From CAWEWH01 sp963812775 (GTDB lineage Bacteria > Pseudomonadota > Alphaproteobacteria > Rhizobiales > Beijerinckiaceae), in the NCBI GenBank assembly GCA_963812775.1, contig CAWEWH010000005.1, positions 1,240,001 to 1,304,000 on the forward strand: a stretch of 64,000 nt of DNA, written 5' to 3'. Shown here piece after piece: positions 25,260 to 34,209 of the stretch (position 1 is its first letter; each line of letters opens with the position of its first letter). The position numbers were made by a program, and so were the translations under genes. Under the pieces are notes generated by a model. It was not told the DNA's origin, did not search any database, and saw only the letters and a program-made list of their open reading frames with translations.

Positions 25260-27533
25260 ATGGCTTCTGTCGACACCAACGCCGTCGCGGTTCCTGGCAG
25301 CAAGCCGGCGGCACGCGTGCTCTGGCTCTATGGCGGCACGCTCTTCCTCTCCGCCTTCCTGCTGTTCAGCGTCCAGCCGATGTTCACCAAGATGGTGCTG
25401 CCGCGCCTGGGCGGCTCGCCCGCCGTGTGGTCGGTCGCCATGGTGGTGTTCCAGGGCTTGTTGCTGGCCGGCTATCTCTACGCCTTCGCACTGACGCGCT
25501 ATTGCGGCCGGCGTGCCGCCGTGGCGCTGCATCTTGTCGTGACCGCCGTCGCCTTCGTGGCTCTGCCCATCGCGGTGGCCGAGGGCTGGGGGCGCCCGCC
25601 CAACGAAGGCGCGGCGCTGTGGCTGGTCGCCCTCTTCGTCGCCTCCATCGGCCTGCCGTTCTTCGCGGTATCGGGCAACGGCCCGCTGCTGCAGGCCTGG
25701 TTCGCCAGGACCGGCCACGTGCAGGCTCGCGATCCGTACTTTCTCTACGGCGCCTCCAATATCGGCTCCTTTGCGGCGTTGCTCGCTTACCCGGTTGTCG
25801 TCGAGCCGCTCTTCACGTTGCAGGAGCAGTCCCGTTCCTGGCTGTGGGCCTACGCGGTGCTTGCGGGGCTCATCGCCTTGTGCGGCTTCATGGTGGCATC
25901 CGCGCCAACGGCCGCCGCCGATGCGGCGCAAGCGGCCGCCCCAAGGCCCACGGCGCGCGAGCGTCTTTCGTGGGTCGGCCTTGCCTTGGTGCCGTCGGGC
26001 CTCCTCGTCGCCGTCACCGCGCACGTCTCCACCGACGTTGCCGCAGCGCCCTTCCTGTGGGTCGTCCCGCTCGCCTTGTTCCTGTTGACCTTCGTGCTCG
26101 TCTTCCGCGAGCGGCCGCTCATCGACGAGCGCTTGGTGCGCGCTGCGCAGCCGCCATTGGTGGCCGGGCTGTTGCTGCTTCTGCTGTTCGGCTGGCGCGT
26201 CAATTGGAGCCTCGCGCTGTTCGGCCACCTCGCCGGCTTCTTCGTCGCGGCGATGATCTGCCATGCGGCCCTCTACGCCCGCCGGCCTGCTGCCGCGCAC
26301 CTCACTGAGTTCTATGCCTTCATGTCGCTCGGCGGCGTCATCGGTGGCGCCTTCGCGGCGCTCCTTGCCCCGCAGCTCTTCGTGACCGTCGTCGAATATC
26401 CGCTGCTTATCCTGGCGGCGCTGCTTGCCCGTCCCGGCATGCTGCAAGGCTTGCGCGACGGCTGGCGCCGCGACAGCTGGCGCCGTCAGCGTGGGGCGCT
26501 GGCACTGCTCGGCGTCCTCGTGGCGCTGCCGGCGCTCGCCTTCGGCTACCGCTTGCCGCTGTCGGCGGCCGGCGGCTTCGTCGTCGCCGTCATGGCGCTT
26601 GCCCTGCTCGTCGCCTTCCAGGGCGCCCGGCCGCTTCGCTTCCTTGCCCTCACGGCCATTGGTCTGCTGGCGATCCATCTCTATGAGCCCGGCGCCGGGC
26701 AGACCATTTTCGCGCGCTCCTTCTTCGGTGTTCACAAGGTTGTCGATGCCGGCGACGGGCGTTTCCGCGTCCTCTATCACGGCACCACCGTCCACGGCGC
26801 CGAGCGCGTGCGCAGCGACGATGGCGCGGCCCTGGCGCAGCGCCCCGATCCGCTCACCTACTATTACTCGGGCGGACCCTATGCGGAGGCCATCGATGCC
26901 GTTCGCGCCCGCGCCGGCGGCACGCTGAAGCGCGTTGCGGTGGTCGGTCTCGGCGTGGGCGCGCTGTCGTGCCAGAGCGCGCCCGGCGAGGCCTGGAGCT
27001 TCTACGAGATCGACCCCGAGGTGGTGCGGCTCGCCACCGACCGCAGCCTGTTTCGTTCGATCGCGCTGTGCGCCAAGGACGCCCCCATCGTGGTCGGCGA
27101 CGCCCGGCTGACTCTCGCCGATGCCGAGCCGGGCTTCGACATGATCCTGCTGGACGCCTTCACGTCGGACGTCGTTCCAGTGCATCTCCTGACCCGCGAA
27201 GCCGTGGCGCTCTACGCCGCCAAGCTCGCCCCGCATGGTGCCGTTGCCTTCAACATCTCCAACCGGCATATCGAGCTGGCGAGCGTGGTTGCGGCTTCGG
27301 CCGCCGCCAATGGCCTCGTCGCCAGGGTCAAGCGCGATGGCAACGACGTTGATACGCCGCGTACGCTCCGCGCTCGCGCCGAGATCGTCGTCGTGGCGCG
27401 CCCCGACACCGAGCTCGAGAAGCTCGGCGAGGCGGAGGGTTGGCGGTTGCTCGCGCCGCGTCACGATGTCCGCACCTGGACGGACGATTTCTCGGATATT
27501 GTGGGCGCCATCCGCCGCAAGCTTGCCGAATAG
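25260..27533 (+). CDS. Polytopic membrane protein fused to a spermidine synthase-like domain
   Basis: The 757-residue protein has about ten to twelve hydrophobic segments over residues 15-480, beginning LWLYGGTLFLSAFLLFSVQP and containing the conserved VQPMFTKMVLPRLGGSPAVW. A soluble C-terminal Rossmann domain follows (AVVGLGVGALSC, FYEIDPEVVRLA, LDAFTSDVVPVHLLTREA), resembling spermidine synthases. Fused proteins of this kind are widespread but not assigned a reaction. The substrate-binding gate of classical SpeE is not evident, so polyamine synthesis should not be assumed. The ATG at 25260 is chosen over an alternative start at 25245. Confidence 0.85.
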   Translation: MASVDTNAVAVPGSKPAARVLWLYGGTLFLSAFLLFSVQPMFTKMVLPRLGGSPAVWSVAMVVFQGLLLAGYLYAFALTRYCGRRAAVALHLVVTAVAFVALPIAVAEGWGRPPNEGAALWLVALFVASIGLPFFAVSGNGPLLQAWFARTGHVQARDPYFLYGASNIGSFAALLAYPVVVEPLFTLQEQSRSWLWAYAVLAGLIALCGFMVASAPTAAADAAQAAAPRPTARERLSWVGLALVPSGLLVAVTAHVSTDVAAAPFLWVVPLALFLLTFVLVFRERPLIDERLVRAAQPPLVAGLLLLLLFGWRVNWSLALFGHLAGFFVAAMICHAALYARRPAAAHLTEFYAFMSLGGVIGGAFAALLAPQLFVTVVEYPLLILAALLARPGMLQGLRDGWRRDSWRRQRGALALLGVLVALPALAFGYRLPLSAAGGFVVAVMALALLVAFQGARPLRFLALTAIGLLAIHLYEPGAGQTIFARSFFGVHKVVDAGDGRFRVLYHGTTVHGAERVRSDDGAALAQRPDPLTYYYSGGPYAEAIDAVRARAGGTLKRVAVVGLGVGALSCQSAPGEAWSFYEIDPEVVRLATDRSLFRSIALCAKDAPIVVGDARLTLADAEPGFDMILLDAFTSDVVPVHLLTREAVALYAAKLAPHGAVAFNISNRHIELASVVAASAAANGLVARVKRDGNDVDTPRTLRARAEIVVVARPDTELEKLGEAEGWRLLAPRHDVRTWTDDFSDIVGAIRRKLAE

Positions 27534-27557
27534 GCCGAAGTCCGCGACAACCCTTCC

Positions 27558-27851
27558 ATGCGTCTGTTGATTGTCGTCCTGGCGGCCATCGCCTTCGTCC
27601 TGCCGGCGTCGGCCCAGTACCAAAACATGACCGCCGAGCAATGCCGGCGCATCGCGGATTTGCAGCAGCGGCTGACATGTCTCGGCCAAGTCCGTCGGCC
27701 CCCGGGACCGTCGGGCGCCTCTCCGTTCGGCCCCATCCAGCTCCTGCCTCAAATCCAGCCCGTGGTGCAGCCGCCAAACCCCGCCTCGAAGGCGCCTGAT
27801 CGCAGCACGACGAAGAATTGTCCCGCAAAGAAGAGCGAGTTCCGCCGCTGA
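27558..27851 (+). CDS. Small exported proline-rich protein
   Basis: This 97-residue product has a signal peptide (MRLLIVVLAAIAFVLPASAQ), an amphipathic segment with a CRRIADLQQRLTCL cysteine pair, and a Pro/Gln-rich tail. No family is recognised. It follows the membrane/spermidine-synthase-like gene by 24 bases and may share its transcript. It converges on ppk2. Confidence 0.6.
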   Translation: MRLLIVVLAAIAFVLPASAQYQNMTAEQCRRIADLQQRLTCLGQVRRPPGPSGASPFGPIQLLPQIQPVVQPPNPASKAPDRSTTKNCPAKKSEFRR

Positions 27852-27886
27852 GGCGGCGCGCCGGCCATGCGAGGAGCCGTGAGGCT

Positions 27887-28780
27887 TCAATCCTCGCCGC
27901 CGCGTTTGAGATACGACTTGGCATCGAGCACGACCCGCCGGTCGATCTCGCCTATCGCCGCCTTGCTTTTTCCCGCATACGGCATCCGGTCGAGGACGAG
28001 GCGGATGGCGTTGAGCCGCGCCCGGAACTTGTCATTGGCGCGCACGATGGTCCACGGCGCGACCTCGGTGGACGTTTGCTCGATCATCTCGTCGATCGCC
28101 TGGGAATAGTCCTTCCAGCGCGCCACGGCTTCGAAGTCGATGGGCGAGAGCTTCCAGCGTTTCAGCGGATCGTGATGGCGGGCGTGCAGGCGCTTCATCT
28201 GCATCTCGCGTCCGATGGAGAGGAAGAGCTTCACCAGCCAGATGCCGTCGCGGACCAGCATCTTCTCCACCGCGGGCGTCTCCTTGAGGAACTGGCGAAC
28301 CTGCTCCTTGGTTGCGAACCCCATGACGCGCTCGACCCCCGCGCGGTTGTACCAGGAACGGTCGAATAGGGTTATCTCGCCTCGCGTCGGCAGTTCGGCC
28401 AAGTAGCGCTGAAAATACCATTGCCCCTGCTCCTCGTCCGACGGCTTGGTCAGCGCCACGACCCGCGCGCCGCGCGGGTTGAGGTGCTGGGTGAAGCGAT
28501 GGATGGTGCCGCCCTTGCCGGCCCCGTCGCGCCCTTCGAACACGATGACGATGCGCTCGCCCTTGTCCTTGGCCCACGATTGCAGCTTGAGCAGCTCGAT
28601 TTGCAGCTTTTCGAGCTCTTCCTCGTATTGCTTTCGCTTCATTTTCTTGTCGTAGGGATAGCCGCCGCTGCGCATGGCGGCCGCCTCGATCGCCGGCGGT
28701 AGATCCTTCCGCTCAATGACGAAGGCCGTTTTCCTTCCGGTCGAGGTTGCGCCGGATTCGCGGCTTTTCGCTTTGGCCAT
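27887..28780 (-). CDS. ppk2: Polyphosphate kinase 2 family protein
   Basis: PPK2 enzymes transfer phosphate between polyphosphate and nucleotides. The 297-residue protein has a Walker A loop (FEGRDGAGKGGTIHRF), the lid segment LNPRGARVVALTKPS, a Walker B-like LFDRSWYNRAGVERVMGF, and a C-terminal part with DPLKRWKLSPIDFEA. Length and motifs fit a single-domain PPK2 (class I-like by the general pattern; class is not proven). Its closeness to the Pho regulon is consistent with phosphate storage, though it is on the opposite strand to phoR. Confidence 0.9.
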   Translation of the reverse strand: MAKAKSRESGATSTGRKTAFVIERKDLPPAIEAAAMRSGGYPYDKKMKRKQYEEELEKLQIELLKLQSWAKDKGERIVIVFEGRDGAGKGGTIHRFTQHLNPRGARVVALTKPSDEEQGQWYFQRYLAELPTRGEITLFDRSWYNRAGVERVMGFATKEQVRQFLKETPAVEKMLVRDGIWLVKLFLSIGREMQMKRLHARHHDPLKRWKLSPIDFEAVARWKDYSQAIDEMIEQTSTEVAPWTIVRANDKFRARLNAIRLVLDRMPYAGKSKAAIGEIDRRVVLDAKSYLKRGGED

Positions 28781-28900
28781 CTCTCACGCTCCACTTGCGG
28801 CGCTCAACGCTTATCAACAAAGCCATCCACCAGGAAACGCTCGACCCGTGACAGAGGTGGTCCAAACGCCTACATCCGGGGCGGTATTTGGAGCTCCTGT

Positions 28901-30199
28901 TTGTCGGCAGCCGATCCATCCGTCAGGCCACGGCAACCTCCCAGCGACACGCCGACGACGCGCGCCACCGCGCTGAAGGCCGCCGCGCTGACCGGCGGGT
29001 GCTTCGTCTTGGCGGCGCTGGCCACCGGATCCCTCACGGTGTGGATCATCGCGGCAGCTGCCGCTGCCTTGGGGCTGACCGCGTTCTTCTTCCGCAACGT
29101 GCGCCCGGGCATCGTCAGCGTCGCCGAGGAGGCGCGCGCCGCGCCGGCGGCCTCGCTGCTTGAGACCGTCGTGGCGCTGCTGCCCGACCCGGTCATTGTC
29201 GTCGGCCGCAAGGGCGAGGTGACGCATATGAGCCGCGCCGCCATGGGGCTCTATCCGGGGCTGCGCAAGGGCGAGCCGCTCTCCTACGCCTTGCGGGCCC
29301 CGGACGTGCTGGGGGGGCTCGACCAGGCCCTCACCGGCAACGTCGCCCAGTCGGTCGAGCTCGTCGAGCGCGTGCCCGTCGAGCGGGTGTTCGCCGTCAC
29401 CATCGTGCCGCTGCCCGGCGAGGGCGGCGAGACGCTGGCCGCCATGCTGCACTTGGCCGATCTGACGGAGGCGCGGCGGCTCGAGCACATGCGCGTCGAT
29501 TTCGTCGCCAATGCCAGCCACGAGCTGCGCACGCCGCTCGCCTCCGTTGTCGGGTTCATCGACACGCTGCAAGGGTCGGCACGCAACGATGCGCCGGCCC
29601 GCGAGCGCTTCCTCGGCGTCATGCGCGAGCAGGCCGGACGCATGGCGCGGCTGATCGACGATCTCCTGTCGCTGTCGCGCATCGAGCTCAGCGCACACGT
29701 GCAGCCGGAAACCGTCATCGATCTCCTGCCCATCGTGCAGCACATCGCCGAGACGCTCAGTCCCCTCGCTGTCGACAACAACGTCGCCATTGCCATCTCG
29801 GGCGATAAAGGCCCGCTGCCCGTCAAGGGCGAGCGCGACGAATTGCTGCGTGTGTTCGAGAACCTCATCGAGAACGCCGTCAAGTACGGGCAGTCCGGCG
29901 GCCGCGTCGACGTCGTTGTCGAACGGCAGGCGGCAGGCGGGCGCGGCGGCGAGGTGCAGGTCGCCGTGCGCGACTATGGGCCGGGCATCGCCCCCGAGCA
30001 TGTCCCGCGGCTCACCGAACGCTTCTACCGGGTCGACGTGTCGACGAGCCGCCAGAAAGGCGGCACCGGCCTCGGCCTCGCCATCGTCAAGCACATCGTC
30101 AACCGCCATCGGGGGCGCCTGTCGATCGACAGCCAGATGGGGCAGGGCGCGACCTTTCGGGTTGCGTTTCCGCTGGTGACCTCGGATGGATCGCCATAG
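28901..30199 (+). CDS. phoR: PhoR-like sensor histidine kinase
   Basis: The 432-residue kinase has one or two membrane segments at about 28-65, a PAS domain at about 88-190 (VVALLPDPVIVVGRKGEV), and the HisKA/HATPase core. The phosphoacceptor is His207 in NASHELRTPLASV; the N box is FENLIENAVKYG, G1 is DYGPGIAPEH, and G2 is GGTGLGLAIVKHI. The start is TTG 28901, seven bases after GGAG; no ATG fits. It lies 1.5 kb before pstS and is taken as the partner of PhoB (37614). In PhoR systems the Pst transporter and PhoU repress the kinase when phosphate is plentiful. Confidence 0.88.
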   Translation: MSAADPSVRPRQPPSDTPTTRATALKAAALTGGCFVLAALATGSLTVWIIAAAAAALGLTAFFFRNVRPGIVSVAEEARAAPAASLLETVVALLPDPVIVVGRKGEVTHMSRAAMGLYPGLRKGEPLSYALRAPDVLGGLDQALTGNVAQSVELVERVPVERVFAVTIVPLPGEGGETLAAMLHLADLTEARRLEHMRVDFVANASHELRTPLASVVGFIDTLQGSARNDAPARERFLGVMREQAGRMARLIDDLLSLSRIELSAHVQPETVIDLLPIVQHIAETLSPLAVDNNVAIAISGDKGPLPVKGERDELLRVFENLIENAVKYGQSGGRVDVVVERQAAGGRGGEVQVAVRDYGPGIAPEHVPRLTERFYRVDVSTSRQKGGTGLGLAIVKHIVNRHRGRLSIDSQMGQGATFRVAFPLVTSDGSP

Positions 30200-30276
30200 A
30201 GCGTCCGCGCACTCACTGTCATCCCGGCCGAAGCGGCGTGGGTAGCCACGCGCGCCACCCTCCCCATCCGATGTCG

Positions 30277-30475
30277 GCAGAGCCGACATCGGCACAACAA
30301 TGGGCAAGTCGGGCAGGCCCGACTTGCCTGGGGGAGGGTCGGCGAGAATGCGAAGCATTCGAGCCGGGGTGGGGTGATCACCGAAACAGATCTCGTTTCT
30401 CACCCCACCCCGATGCTCCTTCGCTTCGCTCGCTGCGATCGACCCTCCCCCTCAAGGGGAGGGTGAAGGAAGTCG
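30277..30475. repeat. Composite palindromic (CCCTCCCC) repeat element
   Basis: Nested inverted repeats are visible: CCGATGTCGG with GCCGACATCGG, GCAAGTCGGG with CCCGACTTGC, GAATGC with GCATTC, GGGGTGGGG with CCCCACCCC, and ACCCTCCCC-type ends with GGGGAGGGT. A related element sharing CCCCACCCCGAT and GATCGACCCTCCCC lies at 52206-52333. Confidence 0.75.
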
Positions 30476-30842
30476 CGCGCACGTCCTCGTTTCCGCGATC
30501 CCGAAGGACCCGAAGCCTGGGAGCGGTGCGGCCCAAAATTCAGGAAGGGCCCACGCGGGAGGTCCGAGCCTTCGGCGCCAGCCGGCGCGAGCGCTCGGTG
30601 AACGTTCAGTCACAAGAGAGGTGCCGGCCAACGCTTTGTCGGCCCGGACCTCCCGCGCACGGTGTTTTGTGGCCAGCACGCTTGACGAGATCGCGCGTTG
30701 CCTCCCGCAACCGTCCACGGCGTTGACGTGCCGCTTCTCCCGACAGAGGGCCGGGTCGATCCGTAAGCGCCTTTGGCCGCCCCTTCCCCGGTCTGCGCAC
30801 CGAGGCTGAGGCCACCGCCCAACCCGCACTGGCGTGTCCCGT

Positions 30843-30890
30843 GCGCATGATCCCGAAAAGTGTAAGCGGTTTTCGGATCAGATCATGCGC
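30843..30890. repeat. Dispersed palindromic element, module A
   Basis: GCGCATGATCCCGAAAAGTG, a short spacer, and CGGTTTTCGGATCAGATCATGCGC form a clear inverted repeat. This is one of the best-preserved copies in the window; module B does not follow. Confidence 0.75.
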
Positions 30891-31152
30891 AATCAAGACA
30901 CCACCAGCGCAAAGCCATCGAGACATCGCCACGCGTCACCGTGGGTCCGTCTCTCTGCGGTCACCCACACTTGGCTCGCAAGGCCTTGCGCGCCCTTCCG
31001 GGGACCGGGTATGTTGACGATAGGACAACGAAGATAGGTTGTCAAGCCTACAGAGGATATTGTTCTTCCAGACGCTGGCGTGCGTTCACGCGTCAGGCGG
31101 CAAGGGGATCACAGCGTCGCGCCGGGCCGAGGCGCCCGGTCCCGAACTCGCG

Positions 31153-31359
31153 TTAGGGGGCCCGCGGACGGCTGGCGCGCTTGGTCAGTTCGCCCCGCAT
31201 CACGAGGTCAGTGACCTCCAAAACGGACTTGCCGTCAACGTCGAAATAGCGCCGACGAAGCTCTTCAACGAGCCGCTTTGCGGCCTTGTTGTGAGATCGC
31301 AAAATGCGCTCGTAACTGTCGCTCGGGCGTGGCCCGACAACATGCCTGAACTTGTTCAC
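31153..31359 (-). CDS. Possible small conserved-looking protein
   Basis: A 68-residue frame begins with GTG six bases after GAGGAG and encodes a charged, mostly helical protein with SYERILRSHNKAAKRLVEE and FDVDGKSVLEVTDLVMRGEL, followed by an Arg/Pro tail. The sequence looks protein-like and its local GC content is lower than its neighbours. I do not recognise a family. It sits alone between phoR and pstS on the opposite strand. It may be an acquired small gene or a remnant. Confidence 0.45.
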   Translation of the reverse strand: MNKFRHVVGPRPSDSYERILRSHNKAAKRLVEELRRRYFDVDGKSVLEVTDLVMRGELTKRASRPRAP

Positions 31360-31573
31360 GGAAGGCTCCTCGGAGAGCAAAAGCTACGAGGTTAACCAAT
31401 TCGTGCCTAGACGGTTCGAGTGCGACAATGCCGCAATGAGTGGCAGTGCGGCGCCACGGCAACACAAGCTATGCCGGAAAACCAGACACTTTCTGCAACT
31501 CGGAATGCCTTTTTCGAAATTGCGGGCAAGGGCACCACTCCAACTTGTCCACAGGCTTGGGGTCGGCCGGCGG

Positions 31574-31601
31574 TGTCATGGAAGTGTCATCCAACCGTCA
31601 T
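31574..31601 (+). promoter_or_regulatory. Triple Pho box upstream of pstS
   Basis: TGTCAT at 31574-31579, TGTCAT at 31585-31590 and CGTCAT at 31596-31601 are spaced exactly 11 bases apart, the arrangement bound by PhoB-type regulators as direct repeats. The site is about 100 bases before the pstS start, and a PhoB gene is in the same cluster. Confidence 0.8.
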
Positions 31602-31703
31602 AGAGACAGTGGGCGGCAGGGCTTAGCGAGACGGCGTCCAGAAAAGCTCTGCACCTGACGTTGGCCCGGGACGGGGCCGGCGTTGTCGAACAGGGAGAAA
31701 GCT

Positions 31704-32756
31704 GTGAAATTCAGGAATTTAGGGGTGACATCGCTCGCCCTGGCGGGCGTCTTTGTGGCCGCCTCCGCTGAGGCCCGCGATCAGATCCGCGTCGTCGGAT
31801 CCTCGACCGTCTATCCGTTCACCACCGCCGTTGCCGAGCAGTTCGGCCGCTCGGGGGCCGGCAAGGCCCCGGTCGTCGAGTCGACCGGCACGGGCGGCGG
31901 CATGAAGCTGTTCTGCGCCGGCGTCGGCGTCGAGCACCCCGACGCCACCAACGCGTCGCGGGCGATCAAGAAGTCCGAATACGACGACTGCCAGAAGAAC
32001 GGCGTCAAGGACATCGTCGAATTGAAGATCGGCTTCGACGGTCTCACCATCGCCAACTCGAAGGCGGGGCCGGACCTCAAGCTCAGCAAGCAGCAGGTCT
32101 TCCTTGCGCTGGCCAAGGACATTCCGGGTCCGGACGGCAAGCTCGTCCCGAACCCGCACAAGAACTGGTCGGACATCGACAAGTCGTTGCCGGACCAGAA
32201 GATCGAGGTGCTCGGCCCACCCCCGACCTCGGGCACCCGCGACAGCTTCCTGGAGCTCGTGATGGAAGAGGGCGCCAAGAAGGTGCCGGCCCTCGCCACG
32301 CTCCGCACCGCCGACGCCAAGGCTTTCGACAAGGCCTGGAAGTCGATCCGCGAGGACGGCGCGTGGGTCGACGCCGGCGAGAACGACAACCTCATTGTCC
32401 AGAAGCTCGTCGCCAACCCGAAGGCGGTTGGCGTCTTCGGCTTCTCGTTCCTCGAGGAGAATGCGGCGAAGATCAAGGGCGCGGTCGTCGACGGCGCCGC
32501 CCCGGACTACGACGCCATCGCGTCCGGCGCGTACAAGGTGGCGCGGCCGCTCTTCGTCTATTTCAAGAAGCAGCATATCGGCGTCGTGCCGGGCATCGAC
32601 AAGTTCATCGCCGAATATACGTCGGACAAGGCGCTCGGCGAGGACGGGTATCTGGCCCGCAAGGGCCTCGTCGCGTTGCCGAAGGCCGAACTCGCCAAGG
32701 TCAGGGACGCGGTGAAGGCCCAGCGACCGCTGGCCGCCGACACGGTGAGCAACTGA
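31704..32756 (+). CDS. pstS: Phosphate-binding protein of the Pst transporter
   Basis: PstS captures periplasmic phosphate for the PstCAB importer. The product (350 residues) has a signal peptide (KFRNLGVTSLALAGVFVAAS) and the phosphate-binding motifs VVGSSTVYPFTTAVAEQFG, ESTGTGGGMKLFC, NASRAIKKSE and GPPPTSGTRDSFLEL. GTG 31704 is chosen because AGGGAG precedes it and it yields a good signal peptide; a TTG at 31683 is the alternative. It is preceded by a Pho box and followed by a UUCG hairpin. Confidence 0.95.
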   Translation: MKFRNLGVTSLALAGVFVAASAEARDQIRVVGSSTVYPFTTAVAEQFGRSGAGKAPVVESTGTGGGMKLFCAGVGVEHPDATNASRAIKKSEYDDCQKNGVKDIVELKIGFDGLTIANSKAGPDLKLSKQQVFLALAKDIPGPDGKLVPNPHKNWSDIDKSLPDQKIEVLGPPPTSGTRDSFLELVMEEGAKKVPALATLRTADAKAFDKAWKSIREDGAWVDAGENDNLIVQKLVANPKAVGVFGFSFLEENAAKIKGAVVDGAAPDYDAIASGAYKVARPLFVYFKKQHIGVVPGIDKFIAEYTSDKALGEDGYLARKGLVALPKAELAKVRDAVKAQRPLAADTVSN

Positions 32757-32770
32757 TCCGCGCTATCGTC

Positions 32771-32792
32771 GGGCGCGACTTCGGTCGCGCCC
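32771..32792 (+). promoter_or_regulatory. UUCG-capped hairpin between pstS and pstC
   Basis: GGGCGCGAC, loop TTCG, and GTCGCGCCC form a perfect nine-pair stem with the very stable UUCG tetraloop, 14 bases after the pstS stop. No U-run follows. Such structures often protect the upstream message, which would raise PstS over PstC and PstA. Confidence 0.7.
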
Positions 32793-32835
32793 GTACGTCT
32801 ACCTGCGTTCCTCGCGCCCGCACCGGCGGTCAAGC

Positions 32836-34209
32836 ATGATCCTCCTGTTCGTCTTCATGACTGCCGTCGTCGGGGGTGCCGCCTACCTCTATGGCCGGTT
32901 TCGCGGCAAGGCCATGACGGCCAGTGGCGCCAAGCTCCATTCCCGGCCCGCCTATCACGGCCTCCTCGTCGCCTCGCTGTGCGTCCTGCCGATGCTGGCC
33001 GTGCTCTTTGCCTGGACGGCGATCGCGCCGCGCTATCTTGAATCGCGCGCCATCGCGGCGCTGCCTGCGGAACTGCAACCCAAGACCAACCTCGAGCACG
33101 ACGCCCGATTCAGGGAGGCGCGCCTCGTGGCGCTCGGGCAATTTGCCGGCGAGGCGAGCCCCGGCCTTGCCAGGGCGGGCGCCGCCTACGCGGCGGCACA
33201 GAAATTCAATGCAGTCGGCCTGTTCCTGTTCGGCCTCGTCGCGGCCGCTGCCGGTTTCCTGTGGGGCCGCCGGCAGCTGTCTGCGAGCTTCCGCGCCCGC
33301 AACGAGTTCGAGAGCATCACCCAGATTCTGCTGATCGCCTGCTCGGCCATCGCCGTGATGACGACCATCGGTATCGTGCTGTCGGTGCTGTTCGAGACGC
33401 TGCGTTTCGTGCAGCTTTATCCCTGGTACGATTTCCTGTTCGGCCTGCAATGGTCTCCGCAGACCGCCATCCGGACGGATCAGGTCGGGCAGTCCGGAAG
33501 CTTCGGCGCGGTGCCGCTGTTCGTCGGCACCGCGCTCATCACCCTCATCGCCATGCTGGTTGCCGGTCCCGTCGGATTGTTCGCGGCCATCTACATGTCG
33601 GAATATGCGAGCCGCCGCTTCCGCTCCTTCGCCAAGCCGCTGCTCGAGGTGCTTGCCGGCATCCCGACCGTGGTGTTCGGCTTTTTCGCCGCCCTCTCGG
33701 TCGCGCCGACGATAAAGTGGATCGGCGAGGCGGCGGGTCTCCCCGTGGCGTCCGAAAGCGCGCTGGCGGCGGGTCTCGTCATGGGCATCATGATCATCCC
33801 GTTCGTCTCGTCGCTGTCGGACGATGTCATCACCGCGGTGCCGCAGGCGCTGCGTGACGGATCCTACGCCATGGGCGCGACGCATTCGGAGACGATCAAG
33901 CGCGTCGTCCTGCCCGCCGCCCTTCCGGGCATCGTGTCGGCCATGATGCTGGCCATTTCGCGGGCCGTCGGCGAGACGATGATCGTCGTCATGGCGGCGG
34001 GCCTCGCCGGCAATTTGACCTTCAACCCTCTCGAAGCCGTTACGACGGTGACGGTGCAGATCAAGACGCTGCTGGTCGGCGACCAGGAATTCGACAGCGC
34101 CAAGACGCTGTCGGCCTTCGCGCTGGGCTTCGTCCTGTTTTTCTTTACGCTGACCCTGAACGTCATCGCGCTTCGTGTCGTGCGCAGATACCGAGAGCAA
34201 TATGACTGA
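32836..34209 (+). CDS. pstC: Phosphate ABC transporter permease PstC
   Basis: The 457-residue permease has an extended N-terminal region with two hydrophobic segments and a periplasmic part (about 1-160), as in alphaproteobacterial PstC, then the MetI-like core. Motifs include PLFVGTALITLIAMLVAGPVG, LEVLAGIPTVVFGFFAA and the EAA-type loop PQALRDGSYAMGATHSETIKRVVLPAALPGI. It overlaps pstA by eight bases, so the genes are translated together. Confidence 0.94.
   Translation: MILLFVFMTAVVGGAAYLYGRFRGKAMTASGAKLHSRPAYHGLLVASLCVLPMLAVLFAWTAIAPRYLESRAIAALPAELQPKTNLEHDARFREARLVALGQFAGEASPGLARAGAAYAAAQKFNAVGLFLFGLVAAAAGFLWGRRQLSASFRARNEFESITQILLIACSAIAVMTTIGIVLSVLFETLRFVQLYPWYDFLFGLQWSPQTAIRTDQVGQSGSFGAVPLFVGTALITLIAMLVAGPVGLFAAIYMSEYASRRFRSFAKPLLEVLAGIPTVVFGFFAALSVAPTIKWIGEAAGLPVASESALAAGLVMGIMIIPFVSSLSDDVITAVPQALRDGSYAMGATHSETIKRVVLPAALPGIVSAMMLAISRAVGETMIVVMAAGLAGNLTFNPLEAVTTVTVQIKTLLVGDQEFDSAKTLSAFALGFVLFFFTLTLNVIALRVVRRYREQYD

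Larger units (their letters stand above)
30200..31152. other. Intergenic stretch with repeats and no convincing gene
   Basis: Between phoR and the small gene ending at 31153 I see a composite palindromic element (30277-30475), a dispersed module A copy (30843-30890), and otherwise non-coding sequence. All open frames here are short and Arg/Pro-rich, with no ribosome sites or family resemblance. Confidence 0.6.

Noticed and set aside
25200..27890. Very long minus-strand open frame (896 codons)
   Set aside because: It is antisense to the membrane/spermidine-synthase-like gene, with a low-complexity Arg/Gly/Gln composition and no motifs; an artefact of high GC content.
30606..30932. Minus-strand frame of 108 codons between phoR and pstS
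   Set aside because: Its start lies in the dispersed repeat, and its composition is Arg/Pro-rich with no ribosome site.
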